Source of the DNA: Phycisphaerae bacterium
GTDB lineage: Bacteria; Planctomycetota; Phycisphaerae; UBA1845; UTPLA1
Length of the DNA stretch: 64,000 nucleotides
Assembly (NCBI GenBank): GCA_035275405.1
Contig: DATEMU010000012.1
Location: forward strand, 62,001 to 126,000
Reading direction: 5' to 3'
In this document: piece by piece, positions 20,812-29,407 of the stretch
How the letters are laid out: each line of letters begins with the position of its first letter
Position numbering within the stretch: position 1 is the stretch's first letter
Notes under the pieces: generated by a model
The model's database searches: none
Told to the model about the DNA's origin: nothing
The model's input: the letters and a program-made list of their open reading frames with translations, nothing else
Position numbers and translations under genes: made by a program

Positions 20812-21837
20812 CTACGATTCGTCGAACATCAGCAGATAGTCGAACTCCCGCGTCGGTGCGCCCAATTGCCGGACCATGTTCAGCGCCTGCGCCCGGTGGT
20901 GTGTCGCGTGACCGCAGAGTTGCACGAGGCTGACACCCAGCGGGAAGTCTAGCGTCAAATCGGGACGGGGCTTGACCGTGACCGGCCGCGGCAAGTCGGC
21001 TTCCGACAGTCTGTTCACGAAGCGATCCCGCGCCGCCCAGGCCGTCTCGAAGCGCTGCGACAGATCGGCGAGCGCGATCGAATCGTCGGCCGGCGGGAAC
21101 TCCCCGGCCGGCCCTTTCGTCCAATTCGTGTGCCACCATTCCTCGGCGATCACCAGATGGCTCAGCGTCTTGCGGAGCGTTCCCAGCCCCATCTCGAATG
21201 GTCGATCGAGCTGCGCGTCGGTGAGCTTTGCGACAAGGTCCAGCATCCGGCGCGTTCCCCAGTCGGCGTACGCTTCGTACTTCCGGATCGTCGCGAGGTC
21301 CAGCGGCGGCGGGGCCTCCTTGATCTTCTCCAAGCGGTAAAAGATGTAATCGAACCCGCGAGCCGGCACCGGTCCGCCGGCGCGCCGGACCATGTTGATG
21401 AACTGTGCCCGATGATGGATGCCGTGATTGCAGACGTGCAGCAGCATCTGCCCCAGCTCGTACGTCCAGGTTTCGCCCTTTCGATTGACGTAGCTGATCC
21501 GCCGCGACAGATCGGCCTCTTGCAAGGCGGTCACGAAGGCATCGCGCCGCCGATGCGCCTCCGCGCAGCGTTCTGCCAGGGCGCTGACGGCCAAACCCGC
21601 CTCGATTTCTGGGTATTTCACAGCACCGCCGCCCTGCAGCCAGCGCTCCAGCCAGATCAGCTCGGCCGCCCAGATGTGGTGCAGTGTGTTGCGGATCGAG
21701 CCTAGCCCCATTTCGAAGGATCGGTCAAGCTGCTCGGCGGAGAGACCGTCGGCGATGGCCAGGGTCTTGTCGTTGGCCCAGCGGTTGAAGGCGTAGAGTT
21801 CTCGAAGCGTGCTCACGGTCATGGCGTGGATTCCCAA
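20812..21837 (-). CDS. Tandem DinB-like protein
   Basis: 341 residues formed by two consecutive DinB/YfiT four-helix units. Each half has LxxLYAFNRWAND or IRKYEAYADWGTRR, FEMGLGSIRNTLHHIW or FEMGLGTLRKTLSHLV, and a later HxxHHRAQ histidine cluster (HGIHHRAQFINMVR and HATHHRAQALNMVR). The three histidines per half are the usual metal ligands. DinB family members include thiol-transferases and metal-dependent hydrolases; nothing here fixes the substrate. A second ATG 15 bases in (21822) may be the true start. Confidence 0.85.
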   Translation of the reverse strand: MGIHAMTVSTLRELYAFNRWANDKTLAIADGLSAEQLDRSFEMGLGSIRNTLHHIWAAELIWLERWLQGGGAVKYPEIEAGLAVSALAERCAEAHRRRDAFVTALQEADLSRRISYVNRKGETWTYELGQMLLHVCNHGIHHRAQFINMVRRAGGPVPARGFDYIFYRLEKIKEAPPPLDLATIRKYEAYADWGTRRMLDLVAKLTDAQLDRPFEMGLGTLRKTLSHLVIAEEWWHTNWTKGPAGEFPPADDSIALADLSQRFETAWAARDRFVNRLSEADLPRPVTVKPRPDLTLDFPLGVSLVQLCGHATHHRAQALNMVRQLGAPTREFDYLLMFDES

Positions 21838-21939
21838 CTAAGCGGCTCTCGTCAACGGGTTATCGTACTTACGAGAACCGTAGCAGACAATGGCCAGGCG
21901 ACGCCAGCGAACACGCGGATTCCATAGGATCCTCACTAA

Positions 21940-22632
21940 CTAGCCGTTGGTGCCACATTTTTCCGTAACGGGTTTGGCGGTGGCCACGTCGGCATCCGGT
22001 TCGTCGAGCTTGGCGAGGCGGAGGGGCTCGGCGTCTTTGGAAAGCGGGCGAACGCTGCGCGCGGATTGGAGAAGCTGCGATTTGAGGCGGAGTTGCTCGC
22101 GATCGAGTTCGAGGCGGGCGCGGGCCACGTCGGATTCCTCGTCCAGTCGGCGGCGACCGAGGGCGATGCGGCGCTCCGCGATGTCCAGCCAAGCCGCTTG
22201 CGAGTGGGCGCTGACCAGGGTGGCGATTTCCTTGAGGCACTCGGAGCTGTTTGTGTGGAGGAGAAGATCCAGGGCGCGGCGACCGGTGAGCTTCTTGAGG
22301 ACGGCGTCGACGTCGGCATCGTCTTCGCCGGCGAGGGAGGCGGCCTCGACGAGGTTGACGCGTTCCCGGACGCGGCGGGCGTAGCGGTAGAAGGCGGCGA
22401 AGCTGACGCCGAACTTGGCCAGCTCGAACTGCATCCAGACGGCGCGGAAGGTGGGCGGGACGTGCTCGGCGATGGCGACGTCGAGGGCGTGGCGGAGGTC
22501 GGGGGGGATTTTTTCGAAAAGGGAAGAGCGGGTGTTTTCCTGGCGGGCGGTGTCACGCTGAGGCGCAGGGCTCGCAGAGGGCTCCTCAGACGGAAGGAAA
22601 GTTTCTTCCTGTGTCCTGACGGAATTCGACAT
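21940..22632 (-). CDS. Hypothetical protein, possible Gp27-like (DUF3486)
   Basis: 230 residues from ATG 22632, which follows a GGGAGGG Shine-Dalgarno. After a low-complexity Pro/Ala/Ser-rich N-terminus comes SLFEKIPPDLRHALDVAIAE and then FAAFYRYARRVRER, resembling the helix-turn-helix start of Mu-like phage Gp27 proteins. The C-terminal half is a charged helix (RRIALGRRRLDEESDVARA, RLELDREQLRLKSQLL), probably coiled coil. No other phage genes are nearby, so the phage link is tentative. Confidence 0.55.
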   Translation of the reverse strand: MSNSVRTQEETFLPSEEPSASPAPQRDTARQENTRSSLFEKIPPDLRHALDVAIAEHVPPTFRAVWMQFELAKFGVSFAAFYRYARRVRERVNLVEAASLAGEDDADVDAVLKKLTGRRALDLLLHTNSSECLKEIATLVSAHSQAAWLDIAERRIALGRRRLDEESDVARARLELDREQLRLKSQLLQSARSVRPLSKDAEPLRLAKLDEPDADVATAKPVTEKCGTNG

Positions 22633-22794
22633 CTTTCTAACCCTCCCTGCCCCCCTCCCCGGGGGGCCGAAATCGAGCGAAAACGAGCGAAAAAAGTGCC
22701 GAGTCAGAGGTCGCAGACGACTTCCAGAGGCTCGCGCGCAGACCCTCACGGCTTGGCTCAAGTGTAGTCCGCGACAGGTCTACCGAACAATAAC

Positions 22795-22806
22795 CTAACA
22801 TGTTAG
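22795..22806. promoter_or_regulatory. 12-base perfect palindrome, possible operator
   Basis: CTAACATGTTAG is a perfect palindrome in a gene-free stretch 163 bases before the gene starting at 22632. The size and symmetry fit a dimeric repressor site, but no second copy was seen. Confidence 0.25.
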
Positions 22807-23040
22807 CCGTGCGTTCAGGGAAAGTCAAGGGGAGTCGGCGGGTTTTTCGGATCGTGGGGTTGTGGGGGACGTGGCGGCGGGCGAACACTGCGGTGAACGG
22901 CTGCGAATCGGTTCGCCGTGCGTAACTCCGGACATCCTTTCAACAAGACCCTGCGGTGCGATCGCTGGAAGTGGGCTGGGCAATTAGGCTATCATGTAGG
23001 CCGGTGCAGGCCTATAGGCGGCGCAGCCCCGAAAACGACC

Positions 23041-23235
23041 ATGAGCAAGAATTTTCCAGCGGGCTGAGACGAGGAGCGCGTTCGCCGCGTTCTCGAACAC
23101 TACGAGGGCCAATCCGAGGACGAAGCCGTCGCCGAAGATGAGGCTGCGTACGAAGAACGCACGGGAACCATGATGCAAGTTCCGGTCGAGCTGGTCGCGA
23201 CGGTGCGCGAGCTCATTTCCAAACAGGGCAAGTAG
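23041..23235 (+). pseudogene. Small conserved-looking gene interrupted by in-frame TGA
   Basis: From ATG 23041 the frame reads MSKNFPAG, then TGA (23065-23067), then DEERVRRVLEHYEGQSEDEA and on to TAG at 23235. Codon use and acidic/amphipathic composition continue across the TGA. From memory, similar small acidic proteins in other genomes have Trp at this position, so a TGG-to-TGA change is the simplest reading. The complete product would be 64 residues, resembling the antitoxin-like small proteins near toxin genes. A functional shorter product from a downstream start (Met-Met at 23170) is possible. Confidence 0.6.
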
Positions 23236-23247
23236 CAGGATCAAGTT

Positions 23248-24348
23248 TTAGACATCGTCGCCGAACGCCGTAGGTTTATCGAATTCTTGCAAGATGCCAA
23301 ACGGTGCTTGGTAGGCAAACATCCAGTTCATCGCACGCAGATCTGCCTTCATGATCGATAGGCGAAGAAGAAGGCGTTCCTCTTCTGTTCGACAATGCGC
23401 ATCGTTAGGCACGTCTTTATTCCGATCCCATGTCTTCAAGATCTCTTCATTAGTCAAGTCGGGTCGCTCATTAACCCATTCTCGTAGCGCTTTTACATTT
23501 TCGTTCGCTTGGAACGCAAAGCGGAAAGTCTCGATCATTCTCTTGCCAATTGCTCTTTCGAGAACGCGAACGTTGGACTCGTCGAAAAGCCAGCCGACAG
23601 GAGGATTAAAGCCGAACTTGGTAATAACTGGAGCAACGAAGACACACACAGGGTTGCAGAGCACGAGTAGGTGCACCACCGCAAGTGATACCTCGCCAAT
23701 GATTTTGATCCAGTAAGCTAGCGCTGCCTCTGATGCGATCGCCTTGTTAGTGCCGCGCAGCCGAGAAATGCTTTCAGCTAACAACGGTTTGTGAGCGTAA
23801 CAGCAAAGACATTGATAAAGTGGATAGATTCCCTTGGCGTGCCCTCCAATACTTGTACCATCGATTCTTGCGATGACTTCTTCAAGTACATTTCTGAATG
23901 GAGGAGCATGTCCTCGACCGTCCAGCCATGCAAAGTATTTTTCATGAGTCGATTCGCGTTCAAGGCGGAGCTGCCACCAAGAATGAAAGACAAACATCTC
24001 GAGCGAACTTCGTAACACTGAAAAAGAGCTGTGATAAAGTCCGCTTAACCCTGCTAACACGGACTCGCGTAGGGTGTTGATAGCTTCATAGTAAAGATAG
24101 TTGGTGCTTCCAAAATGGCCTGCGTCGGGAAAATTGATGTGTTGTAGATCCTGGAATTCCAATATGGCCTGCTGAAGCCAACTCGTGGTATCGGTTCCTT
24201 CATGGAGAGCATTCGTTGGATTTCGTAAAGCCTCTAGACTACTGGCGCCTTGACCATTTAGTTCCGCGGTTGCAATTCCCCAAACGTGGTCGAACCCACG
24301 GTAATAATTCGTTTGCTTAAAGTAAACCGCATCCGTCTCGATTTCCAT
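23248..24348 (-). CDS. Hypothetical protein, 366 residues
   Basis: I do not recognise the family. The protein is mostly helical by appearance, with no signal peptide. A central stretch SGLYHSSFSVLRSSLEMFVF resembles helices in DUF5677-like proteins, and there are Cys/His-rich (LYQCLCCYAHKP) and hydrophobic (VSLAVVHLLVLCNPVCVFVA) segments. The DNA is visibly AT-richer than its neighbours, suggesting recent transfer. It lies 61 bases downstream of the topoisomerase VI A gene on the same strand. Confidence 0.65.
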   Translation of the reverse strand: MEIETDAVYFKQTNYYRGFDHVWGIATAELNGQGASSLEALRNPTNALHEGTDTTSWLQQAILEFQDLQHINFPDAGHFGSTNYLYYEAINTLRESVLAGLSGLYHSSFSVLRSSLEMFVFHSWWQLRLERESTHEKYFAWLDGRGHAPPFRNVLEEVIARIDGTSIGGHAKGIYPLYQCLCCYAHKPLLAESISRLRGTNKAIASEAALAYWIKIIGEVSLAVVHLLVLCNPVCVFVAPVITKFGFNPPVGWLFDESNVRVLERAIGKRMIETFRFAFQANENVKALREWVNERPDLTNEEILKTWDRNKDVPNDAHCRTEEERLLLRLSIMKADLRAMNWMFAYQAPFGILQEFDKPTAFGDDV

Positions 24349-24409
24349 TTTTCCACTCGCGGCTGAAATTGTCTCTCAATCTTGAAAAGAGTTGACGGCC
24401 GACTTACGC

Positions 24410-25543
24410 TCAATCCAACCACACGCTTTTTTGCTTCAACCGCTGCGGCACGTACGTCTCCGTCACGAAGCTGATGCTTTTCGTCAGCAGCGATTCCACC
24501 TCCATCTTGAAACCGTGCTTGAGCATCGTGTCGATCTCTTTGGCCCACTCCTTCTTGCCCTTGAACCACGGGTAATCGAGGATCTGCTTGGCCCGCTTGA
24601 TGTCCTTGTCATCCACGGCGATCTTCACGTCGTCGGACAACTTGAATTCCTCGAAGTCGCGGCTGCGGATGCCGATCAGCCGGGCGTCGGGGATCGCCAT
24701 CCGCTTCGACTCGAAGGCGAGGTTGATCGAGCCCTGCTTGATGACGCTGTAGATGTAATACCCCCACGGGTCGTTATCGAGCAGGCAATAGACCGGCAGC
24801 TTGAGTTCGTGGTGCATCCGGTAGAGCAGCCGGCGGACGCCGCGCGGGGGCTGACCGCCGCCGTGGGTGAGGATGCAGTTGCTCTTCTGCCAGAACTTAT
24901 CCTCGTTGAAGCGCTGCCAGACCGTGCCTTTTTCGACGTGGAGGATGAACTTGGCCTCGCACTTGCGAAACGCGAAGACGTCCGGCTCGACGATGCTGGG
25001 GATGGAGAAGCCGCCCGCGCCCATGCGGCGCAGGTCGATCTCGTCGCCGCGGCTGACGATGGTGAGGTTGCCGGCGATGCTGCCGCGATTGTCGGCGAAG
25101 ACGTGCAGTTCCTCGCGGAGCGATTCGAGCGAGACTTCCAGGTCTTCGATGATGGGGTCGCTCTCGGACTGCTCGTTGAAGGTCTTCTCGCTCGTGCCGG
25201 GGATGGTGTGCTTGGTCAGGTAGTAGAGACCGCGGATGCTGACCGTCTTGTCGGCGTCGATCAGTTTCTTGCAGCCGCTGGCGATGAGCACGGTCTGCAT
25301 GAAGTTCTTGGCCTGGCCGAGGTTGAAGAAGGTCCGCGACTGGGCCTTGCTGCCCATTTCGATGATGCGCTTTTCGCGGTTGTACTTGGCGTTGGAGAGG
25401 GCGCGCAGGGGGATGTTGACCGCCGGGTCTTTCTTTTTTGACGCCGAGGCGACGACGCCTTCGGCGAGACCGATGATCTTTGCCGCGGTGGCGCTGCCTT
25501 TTGCTGATTTGGTTGAACGCTTTTTTGATTTGGTCTTGGCCAT
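24410..25543 (-). CDS. top6A: DNA topoisomerase VI subunit A (Spo11-like)
   Basis: 377 residues, the usual length for Top6A. After a Lys/Ser/Ala-rich tail (1-40), the winged-helix domain contains SIRGLYYLTKHT with the catalytic Tyr at 107 or 108. The Toprim domain has Glu204 (HVEKGTVWQRF) and the metal-binding DNDPWG (Asp256, Asp258). Top6A cleaves DNA as part of an A2B2 enzyme with the ATPase Top6B. No Top6B gene is visible in this window, so B is encoded elsewhere or A acts alone. Top6 is mainly archaeal and plant but has been noted in some bacteria. Confidence 0.9.
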   Translation of the reverse strand: MAKTKSKKRSTKSAKGSATAAKIIGLAEGVVASASKKKDPAVNIPLRALSNAKYNREKRIIEMGSKAQSRTFFNLGQAKNFMQTVLIASGCKKLIDADKTVSIRGLYYLTKHTIPGTSEKTFNEQSESDPIIEDLEVSLESLREELHVFADNRGSIAGNLTIVSRGDEIDLRRMGAGGFSIPSIVEPDVFAFRKCEAKFILHVEKGTVWQRFNEDKFWQKSNCILTHGGGQPPRGVRRLLYRMHHELKLPVYCLLDNDPWGYYIYSVIKQGSINLAFESKRMAIPDARLIGIRSRDFEEFKLSDDVKIAVDDKDIKRAKQILDYPWFKGKKEWAKEIDTMLKHGFKMEVESLLTKSISFVTETYVPQRLKQKSVWLD

Positions 25544-25681
25544 CCGTGGTCCCTCATGAACACTTGGTCGTACACGAATCTCGCCCGCTGGACGCCGCCA
25601 ACGCGGCTATCCTATATTAACGATATCCGGCGCGGTTATCACATCGTCGTGTCAACCAATAGTCGCAGGGGAGTGAAAGTA

Positions 25682-26545
25682 ATGACAGCCTACGACGATA
25701 CACATCGATACTCGGAGACAGAGTGCTGGACCGCCTTCGAACGGCTGTTTCCGTTTGGATTCGCCGGAGAGGACGTGTTTCGCGAGATTGCCCCGGAGGG
25801 TTGGGAAAAATCACCTCTCCTTCCCACGTTCCATCCCTCCGTCCGGCAGGTCCATGACGAGTCCGTGCGAATACACCGAAACCTTCGCGAGCTTTGCAAG
25901 GGGAAGAACCCCGGCGACGACAAACCGGAGCCGACATTTGAAGAGACAGCGGCGTCCTATCAAGACCCGCCCATCGAACCGCAGCGGGAAATCTCGGAAC
26001 TTGTCGGCAAGTGTCTGTGGGACGTTTTCTCCGACAACCACGAGGTGGTGGATCGCGATGGCCGAGTCGTTGACATTGGTTCGTTCCGAGGATCGGGCGG
26101 ATTCATCGCCGACTTCCTCAATCGCCACGGAGGCCGGGACCATTATGACTACATCGATTTCTACATGGGGACGATTTGGATCGGTAGCCGAGCTGACCTG
26201 AAGCCGGTCTACAAGATGATCTTTAGACGGCTGAAGTCCAACGAGTTCGATTGGGTATATCATTTCCCCCGGCTCTACGCCGTCGATCTTCGCGGACTTC
26301 ACAAGCAGCTTGGGGACGACAGTAAGCCGGATTGGGCGGATTACTCGCCGTCGGAGGCGTTCGCGAAAGAGCAAGAGGAGAAGGAAAAAAACAAGGAGAT
26401 CACCGAGTTTCGAGAATCCCTCGATCAGGCAAATCGCGAGGCCGTTCAGGCCGCGCAGGAGTCGCCGCCGCCGGAGACCGTTACCGCCTTCGTAACGGTG
26501 TACGGCCGCGTCCCACGTGGCTGGCCGCCTGAGATCGAATACTGA
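25682..26545 (+). CDS. Hypothetical protein, 287 residues
   Basis: ATG 25682 follows a GGGGAG Shine-Dalgarno. The protein begins MTAYDDTHRYSETECW and has a central segment LVGKCLWDVFSDNHEVVDRD followed by GSFRGSGGFIADFLN and a Tyr/Asp-rich patch (HYDYIDFYMGTIWIG). The C-terminus is a charged coil (AKEQEEKEKNKEITEFRE). I recognise no catalytic motif. It is divergent from the topoisomerase VI A gene, with about 140 bases between the starts. Confidence 0.7.
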   Translation: MTAYDDTHRYSETECWTAFERLFPFGFAGEDVFREIAPEGWEKSPLLPTFHPSVRQVHDESVRIHRNLRELCKGKNPGDDKPEPTFEETAASYQDPPIEPQREISELVGKCLWDVFSDNHEVVDRDGRVVDIGSFRGSGGFIADFLNRHGGRDHYDYIDFYMGTIWIGSRADLKPVYKMIFRRLKSNEFDWVYHFPRLYAVDLRGLHKQLGDDSKPDWADYSPSEAFAKEQEEKEKNKEITEFRESLDQANREAVQAAQESPPPETVTAFVTVYGRVPRGWPPEIEY

Positions 26546-26644
26546 TACAACTCCCCGATTCGATTATACTTTCCGTCGTTTCGCTCCCTTTGGCACGCGA
26601 ATTGCCATCCGATGGGTAGCGGATTTCATAAGGAGTACCACACC

Positions 26645-27778
26645 ATGATGAAACTTCGACTATTCACCCCCGGTCCCACGATGGTCAGCCCCGAGGCCCT
26701 TTTGGAGATGGCGTACCCGCTCGACCACCACCGCACGAGCGGCTTCAAGGAGATGTTCAAGGAATGCACCGAGCTGTTGTCCTATGTCTATCAGACCAAG
26801 GCCCTGCCGCTGGTCCTGACGGGCAGCGGGTCGGCGGCGATGGAGGGGGCGATCCTCGGCTGCTGCAAGAAGGACGCGAAGACGCTCGTCTGCCATGCCG
26901 GAAAGTTTGCCGAGCGCTGGGTCAAGATCCTGAAACGCTTCAACCTGCCGCATGTCGAATACAAGCAGGAATACGGTCGCGGCTTCAAGTCCGAGGGCGT
27001 CACGGACCTGATCAAGAAGAACCCGGACGTGAAGGCCGTGATCTTCGTGCACAGCGAGACGAGCACATGCGCCCTCTCCGACGCGCAGGGGATTGCCAAG
27101 GTCTGCCGCGATCATGGGGCGCTGACGCTCGTGGACGGCATCACCTCCATCGGCGCGATTCCCTTCAAGATGGACGAGTGGGGCATCGATGTCGCCGTGA
27201 CCGGCTCGCAGAAGGCGCTGATGCTCCCGCCGGGTCTGGCCTTTGTCGCCGTGAGCGACCGGGCGTGGGAGGTGATCGAGTCGCACGACTCGCCGTCGTT
27301 CTACAATGATCTCAAGGCGTATCGAAAGAGTCAGAAGGATAATGACGTGCCGTGGACGCCGAACAATCAACTGGTCAAGGGACTGCGATATACGCTGCGG
27401 CAGATCAAGGCGGAGGGGATTGAGAATGTGTGGAAGCGGACGGCGCAGCTTGCCAAGGCGACGCGGGCCGCGGCCAAGGCGCTGGGCCTCTCCATTTACG
27501 CTGCCGATCCAGTCGATAGCGTGACCGGCCTCAATATTCCCGCCGGCGTGGACGATGACAAGTGGCGCAAGACGATGCGGTCGAAGTACGGCATCCACGT
27601 CGCCGCCGGTCAGGGCGAACTGAAGGGGAAGATGATCCGGCTGAACCACATGGGCTACGTCGACGCCGTGGACACGGTGGGCGCGATCGCGGCGATGGAA
27701 TGGACGCTGGCGGAGCAGGGGTACAAGTTTGAGATGGGTGCGGGTGTGACGGCGTTTGTGAAGGCGATGGGCTCATGA
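26645..27778 (+). CDS. Class V aminotransferase (alanine-glyoxylate/serine-pyruvate type)
   Basis: 377-residue PLP enzyme. It starts MMKLRLFTPGPTMVSPEAL, the family hallmark, with DHHRTSGFKEMFKE, TGSGSAAMEGA, LVDGITSIGAIPFKMDEW and the PLP-lysine motif GSQKALMLPPG. AAGGAG lies 10 bases before ATG 26645. Related planctomycete and archaeal enzymes act on serine, alanine, aspartate or phosphoserine; the substrate cannot be read from the sequence. The surrounding genes are unrelated. Confidence 0.9.
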   Translation: MMKLRLFTPGPTMVSPEALLEMAYPLDHHRTSGFKEMFKECTELLSYVYQTKALPLVLTGSGSAAMEGAILGCCKKDAKTLVCHAGKFAERWVKILKRFNLPHVEYKQEYGRGFKSEGVTDLIKKNPDVKAVIFVHSETSTCALSDAQGIAKVCRDHGALTLVDGITSIGAIPFKMDEWGIDVAVTGSQKALMLPPGLAFVAVSDRAWEVIESHDSPSFYNDLKAYRKSQKDNDVPWTPNNQLVKGLRYTLRQIKAEGIENVWKRTAQLAKATRAAAKALGLSIYAADPVDSVTGLNIPAGVDDDKWRKTMRSKYGIHVAAGQGELKGKMIRLNHMGYVDAVDTVGAIAAMEWTLAEQGYKFEMGAGVTAFVKAMGS

Positions 27779-27841
27779 GATATCACGGACAAATCGATCG
27801 TGTGCTTCCGCGGACTTAACGTCGTTGGAGCGGTATAATCA

Positions 27842-28126
27842 GTGGGCAAATTGTTCGATCAAATTCGGGAGGCCGTAGAAGAGGGCCGTTATCTGATCGG
27901 CGTGCATGCAGGCAACCAGCTCGACGAACGCGGAATACCGGATTGGCAGGTCGTGGCCGGATTGGATGAAGGCGTGCTGCGAATTGAGCGCCCGTCGGCA
28001 CAGCCCAATCCCGTGGTCGAAGTGGAGGAGTTGCTTCCTGATGGTACTACGGTCAATGCCGTCTGGTCCTGGCTGCCGCATCATCGAGCAGCAAAGCTTG
28101 TGACTGTGCATTACTTCGATAGGTGA
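27842..28126 (+). CDS. DUF4258 family protein
   Basis: 94 residues from a GTG start. GRYLIGVHAGNQLDERGIPD and the C-terminal AAKLVTVHYFDR fit DUF4258, a small fold related to RelE-type toxins. The next gene begins 3 bases after the stop, so the two form a pair. TATAAT lies two bases before the GTG, too close to be its promoter. Toxin activity is an inference from the fold only. Confidence 0.75.
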   Translation: MGKLFDQIREAVEEGRYLIGVHAGNQLDERGIPDWQVVAGLDEGVLRIERPSAQPNPVVEVEELLPDGTTVNAVWSWLPHHRAAKLVTVHYFDR

Positions 28127-28129
28127 ACC

Positions 28130-28354
28130 ATGAAGTTTGAAGGAACGCGAGTCAGACGAATTCGGTGGGTCCATGCGGGGCCATGCGTAGTCCAAGTCGA
28201 GGTTGAAGCGGTAATACCCGTCGATGATCCAAGCGAGCCGTGTTTTGAGCCCGCCACCGTGGAGTTCCTCCGCGAAGTTCACAGCCGGGCTGAGGCAGGA
28301 GACATCGAATGGCTCAAGAGAATTGGAAAGGTCTATGCCAAGGTGCCCGCGTGA
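28130..28354 (+). CDS. Small acidic partner of the DUF4258 protein
   Basis: 74 residues, starting MKFEGTRVRRIRWVHAG, then a beta-rich CVVQVEVEAVIPVDD and an acidic helix (VEFLREVHSRAEAGDIEWLK). It sits 3 bases behind the DUF4258 gene, as a cognate antitoxin or accessory protein would. From memory this pairing recurs in other genomes, but no function is established. Its 3' end overlaps the alternative GTG start of the next gene. Confidence 0.65.
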   Translation: MKFEGTRVRRIRWVHAGPCVVQVEVEAVIPVDDPSEPCFEPATVEFLREVHSRAEAGDIEWLKRIGKVYAKVPA

Positions 28355-28389
28355 CCATTGCGGTGTACATTGAAGCGGCCTCACGAGCG

Positions 28390-29070
28390 ATGCGGATTTT
28401 GCGCAGTCCATTGCTCGTCGTCTTAGTCGGACTATCGGCGATCAACGTTAATGGATGCTCTAATCCTACACACGCCATTCGGACGGATTCCCTCGAACCG
28501 ATTAAGGCGCGACTTAACGACGACGACTCGATTCTGGTTCAAGGAAAGTATCTCATCCTTCCCATCGAAGCCGAAGCAAATGAGATCGAGAAAGTCTATG
28601 GTTCCGCGGTATTCAGTGGATCCTGTTGGTCCGGTACGGATTTTGGAGGACTCTGGGGGTCGCTCTACACACTCAACCTGGAGGTCGTCGAGTTGGAAAC
28701 CAACGGGCACCACCGTGTCTTTGATCGTCAAGTTGCATTGGGCTCGTGGCGAATGTCGCTTGAAGGCACGGGAAGTGGATACTACCTGCGCTACCCAGAC
28801 CAATTAATTCTGCCCGCTCGAACGTCGGATGTAAACAAAGATGGGTTCATTACCAAAAACGATCCAGTTTGGCTGTTTCTGTACGATATCAAGAAACACC
28901 AAACAACAAAAATCTCACCACAAGGGTATCACGTCGGCAAGGTCGATTTGCTGCCGGACCGCATCGTCATGGTCGTTCAACCTGAGAATGACCGAAACAA
29001 GTCGGCGGTGTACGGTTATGAACCACAGAAAGGAGAGGGACGCTTAATTGTGGAAGGCATGACGCCTTGA
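28390..29070 (+). CDS. Hypothetical lipoprotein
   Basis: 226 residues from ATG 28390: MRILRSPLLVVLVGLSAI then NVNGC, a signal peptide with an acceptable lipobox whose Cys would be lipidated. The mature part is beta-rich (KYLILPIEAEANEI, GSGYYLRYPDQLILPARTSD) and contains DVNKDGFITKNDPVW, an EF-hand or dockerin-like loop. A GTG at 28351 overlapping the previous stop is an alternative start adding 13 residues. No family recognised. Confidence 0.65.
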   Translation: MRILRSPLLVVLVGLSAINVNGCSNPTHAIRTDSLEPIKARLNDDDSILVQGKYLILPIEAEANEIEKVYGSAVFSGSCWSGTDFGGLWGSLYTLNLEVVELETNGHHRVFDRQVALGSWRMSLEGTGSGYYLRYPDQLILPARTSDVNKDGFITKNDPVWLFLYDIKKHQTTKISPQGYHVGKVDLLPDRIVMVVQPENDRNKSAVYGYEPQKGEGRLIVEGMTP

Positions 29071-29129
29071 AAGCGATTTGATGGAATAGCGCAACAAGTT
29101 GACTGCCTTGATCGAATCATAAGCGAACT

Positions 29130-29393
29130 ATGACCGGAAAAACCGCCTTACTAACGACCCTCATCCCGCCCATTGGCGTCGGCCTTGCGCAGGTTTTTTG
29201 CTGAGGCCATCCGCTTGCGGCGCTCGGTCAGGGCGATATTTTCTTTGGCACGCCGCAGGCCTTCGGCGGGGCCTTATCCGCCTATCGCCGCGCGCCGGAC
29301 GGCGGCGCGGCCCTGGCGGCGCTGGTTATTGCGTCGCTCGAATTGCTGGGCCTGGTGGCCGCGGTGATCGGCGTGGTCACTTTCTCGACGTGA
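29130..29393 (+). pseudogene. Small membrane protein gene interrupted by in-frame TGA
   Basis: From ATG 29130 the frame reads MTGKTALLTTLIPPIGVGLA and QVFC, then TGA (29202-29204), then continues GHPLAALGQGDIFFGTPQAF and further to TGA at 29391. GC-rich third positions and hydrophobic composition continue on both sides, with a final membrane segment LAALVIASLELLGLVAAVIG. The full product would be about 88 codons. This fills most of the otherwise gene-free stretch 29071-29407. A downstream reinitiation product is an alternative. Confidence 0.5.
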
Positions 29394-29407
29394 GCGCCAA
29401 TTCTCTT

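Noticed and set aside
27834..27839. TATAAT as the promoter of the DUF4258 gene at 27842
   Set aside because: It lies two bases before the start codon, so it cannot drive that start.
23065..29204. Genome-wide reading of TGA as Trp to explain the two interrupted small genes
   Set aside because: Many clear genes here end in TGA at the family's usual C-terminus, for example the aldehyde dehydrogenase and dapL.
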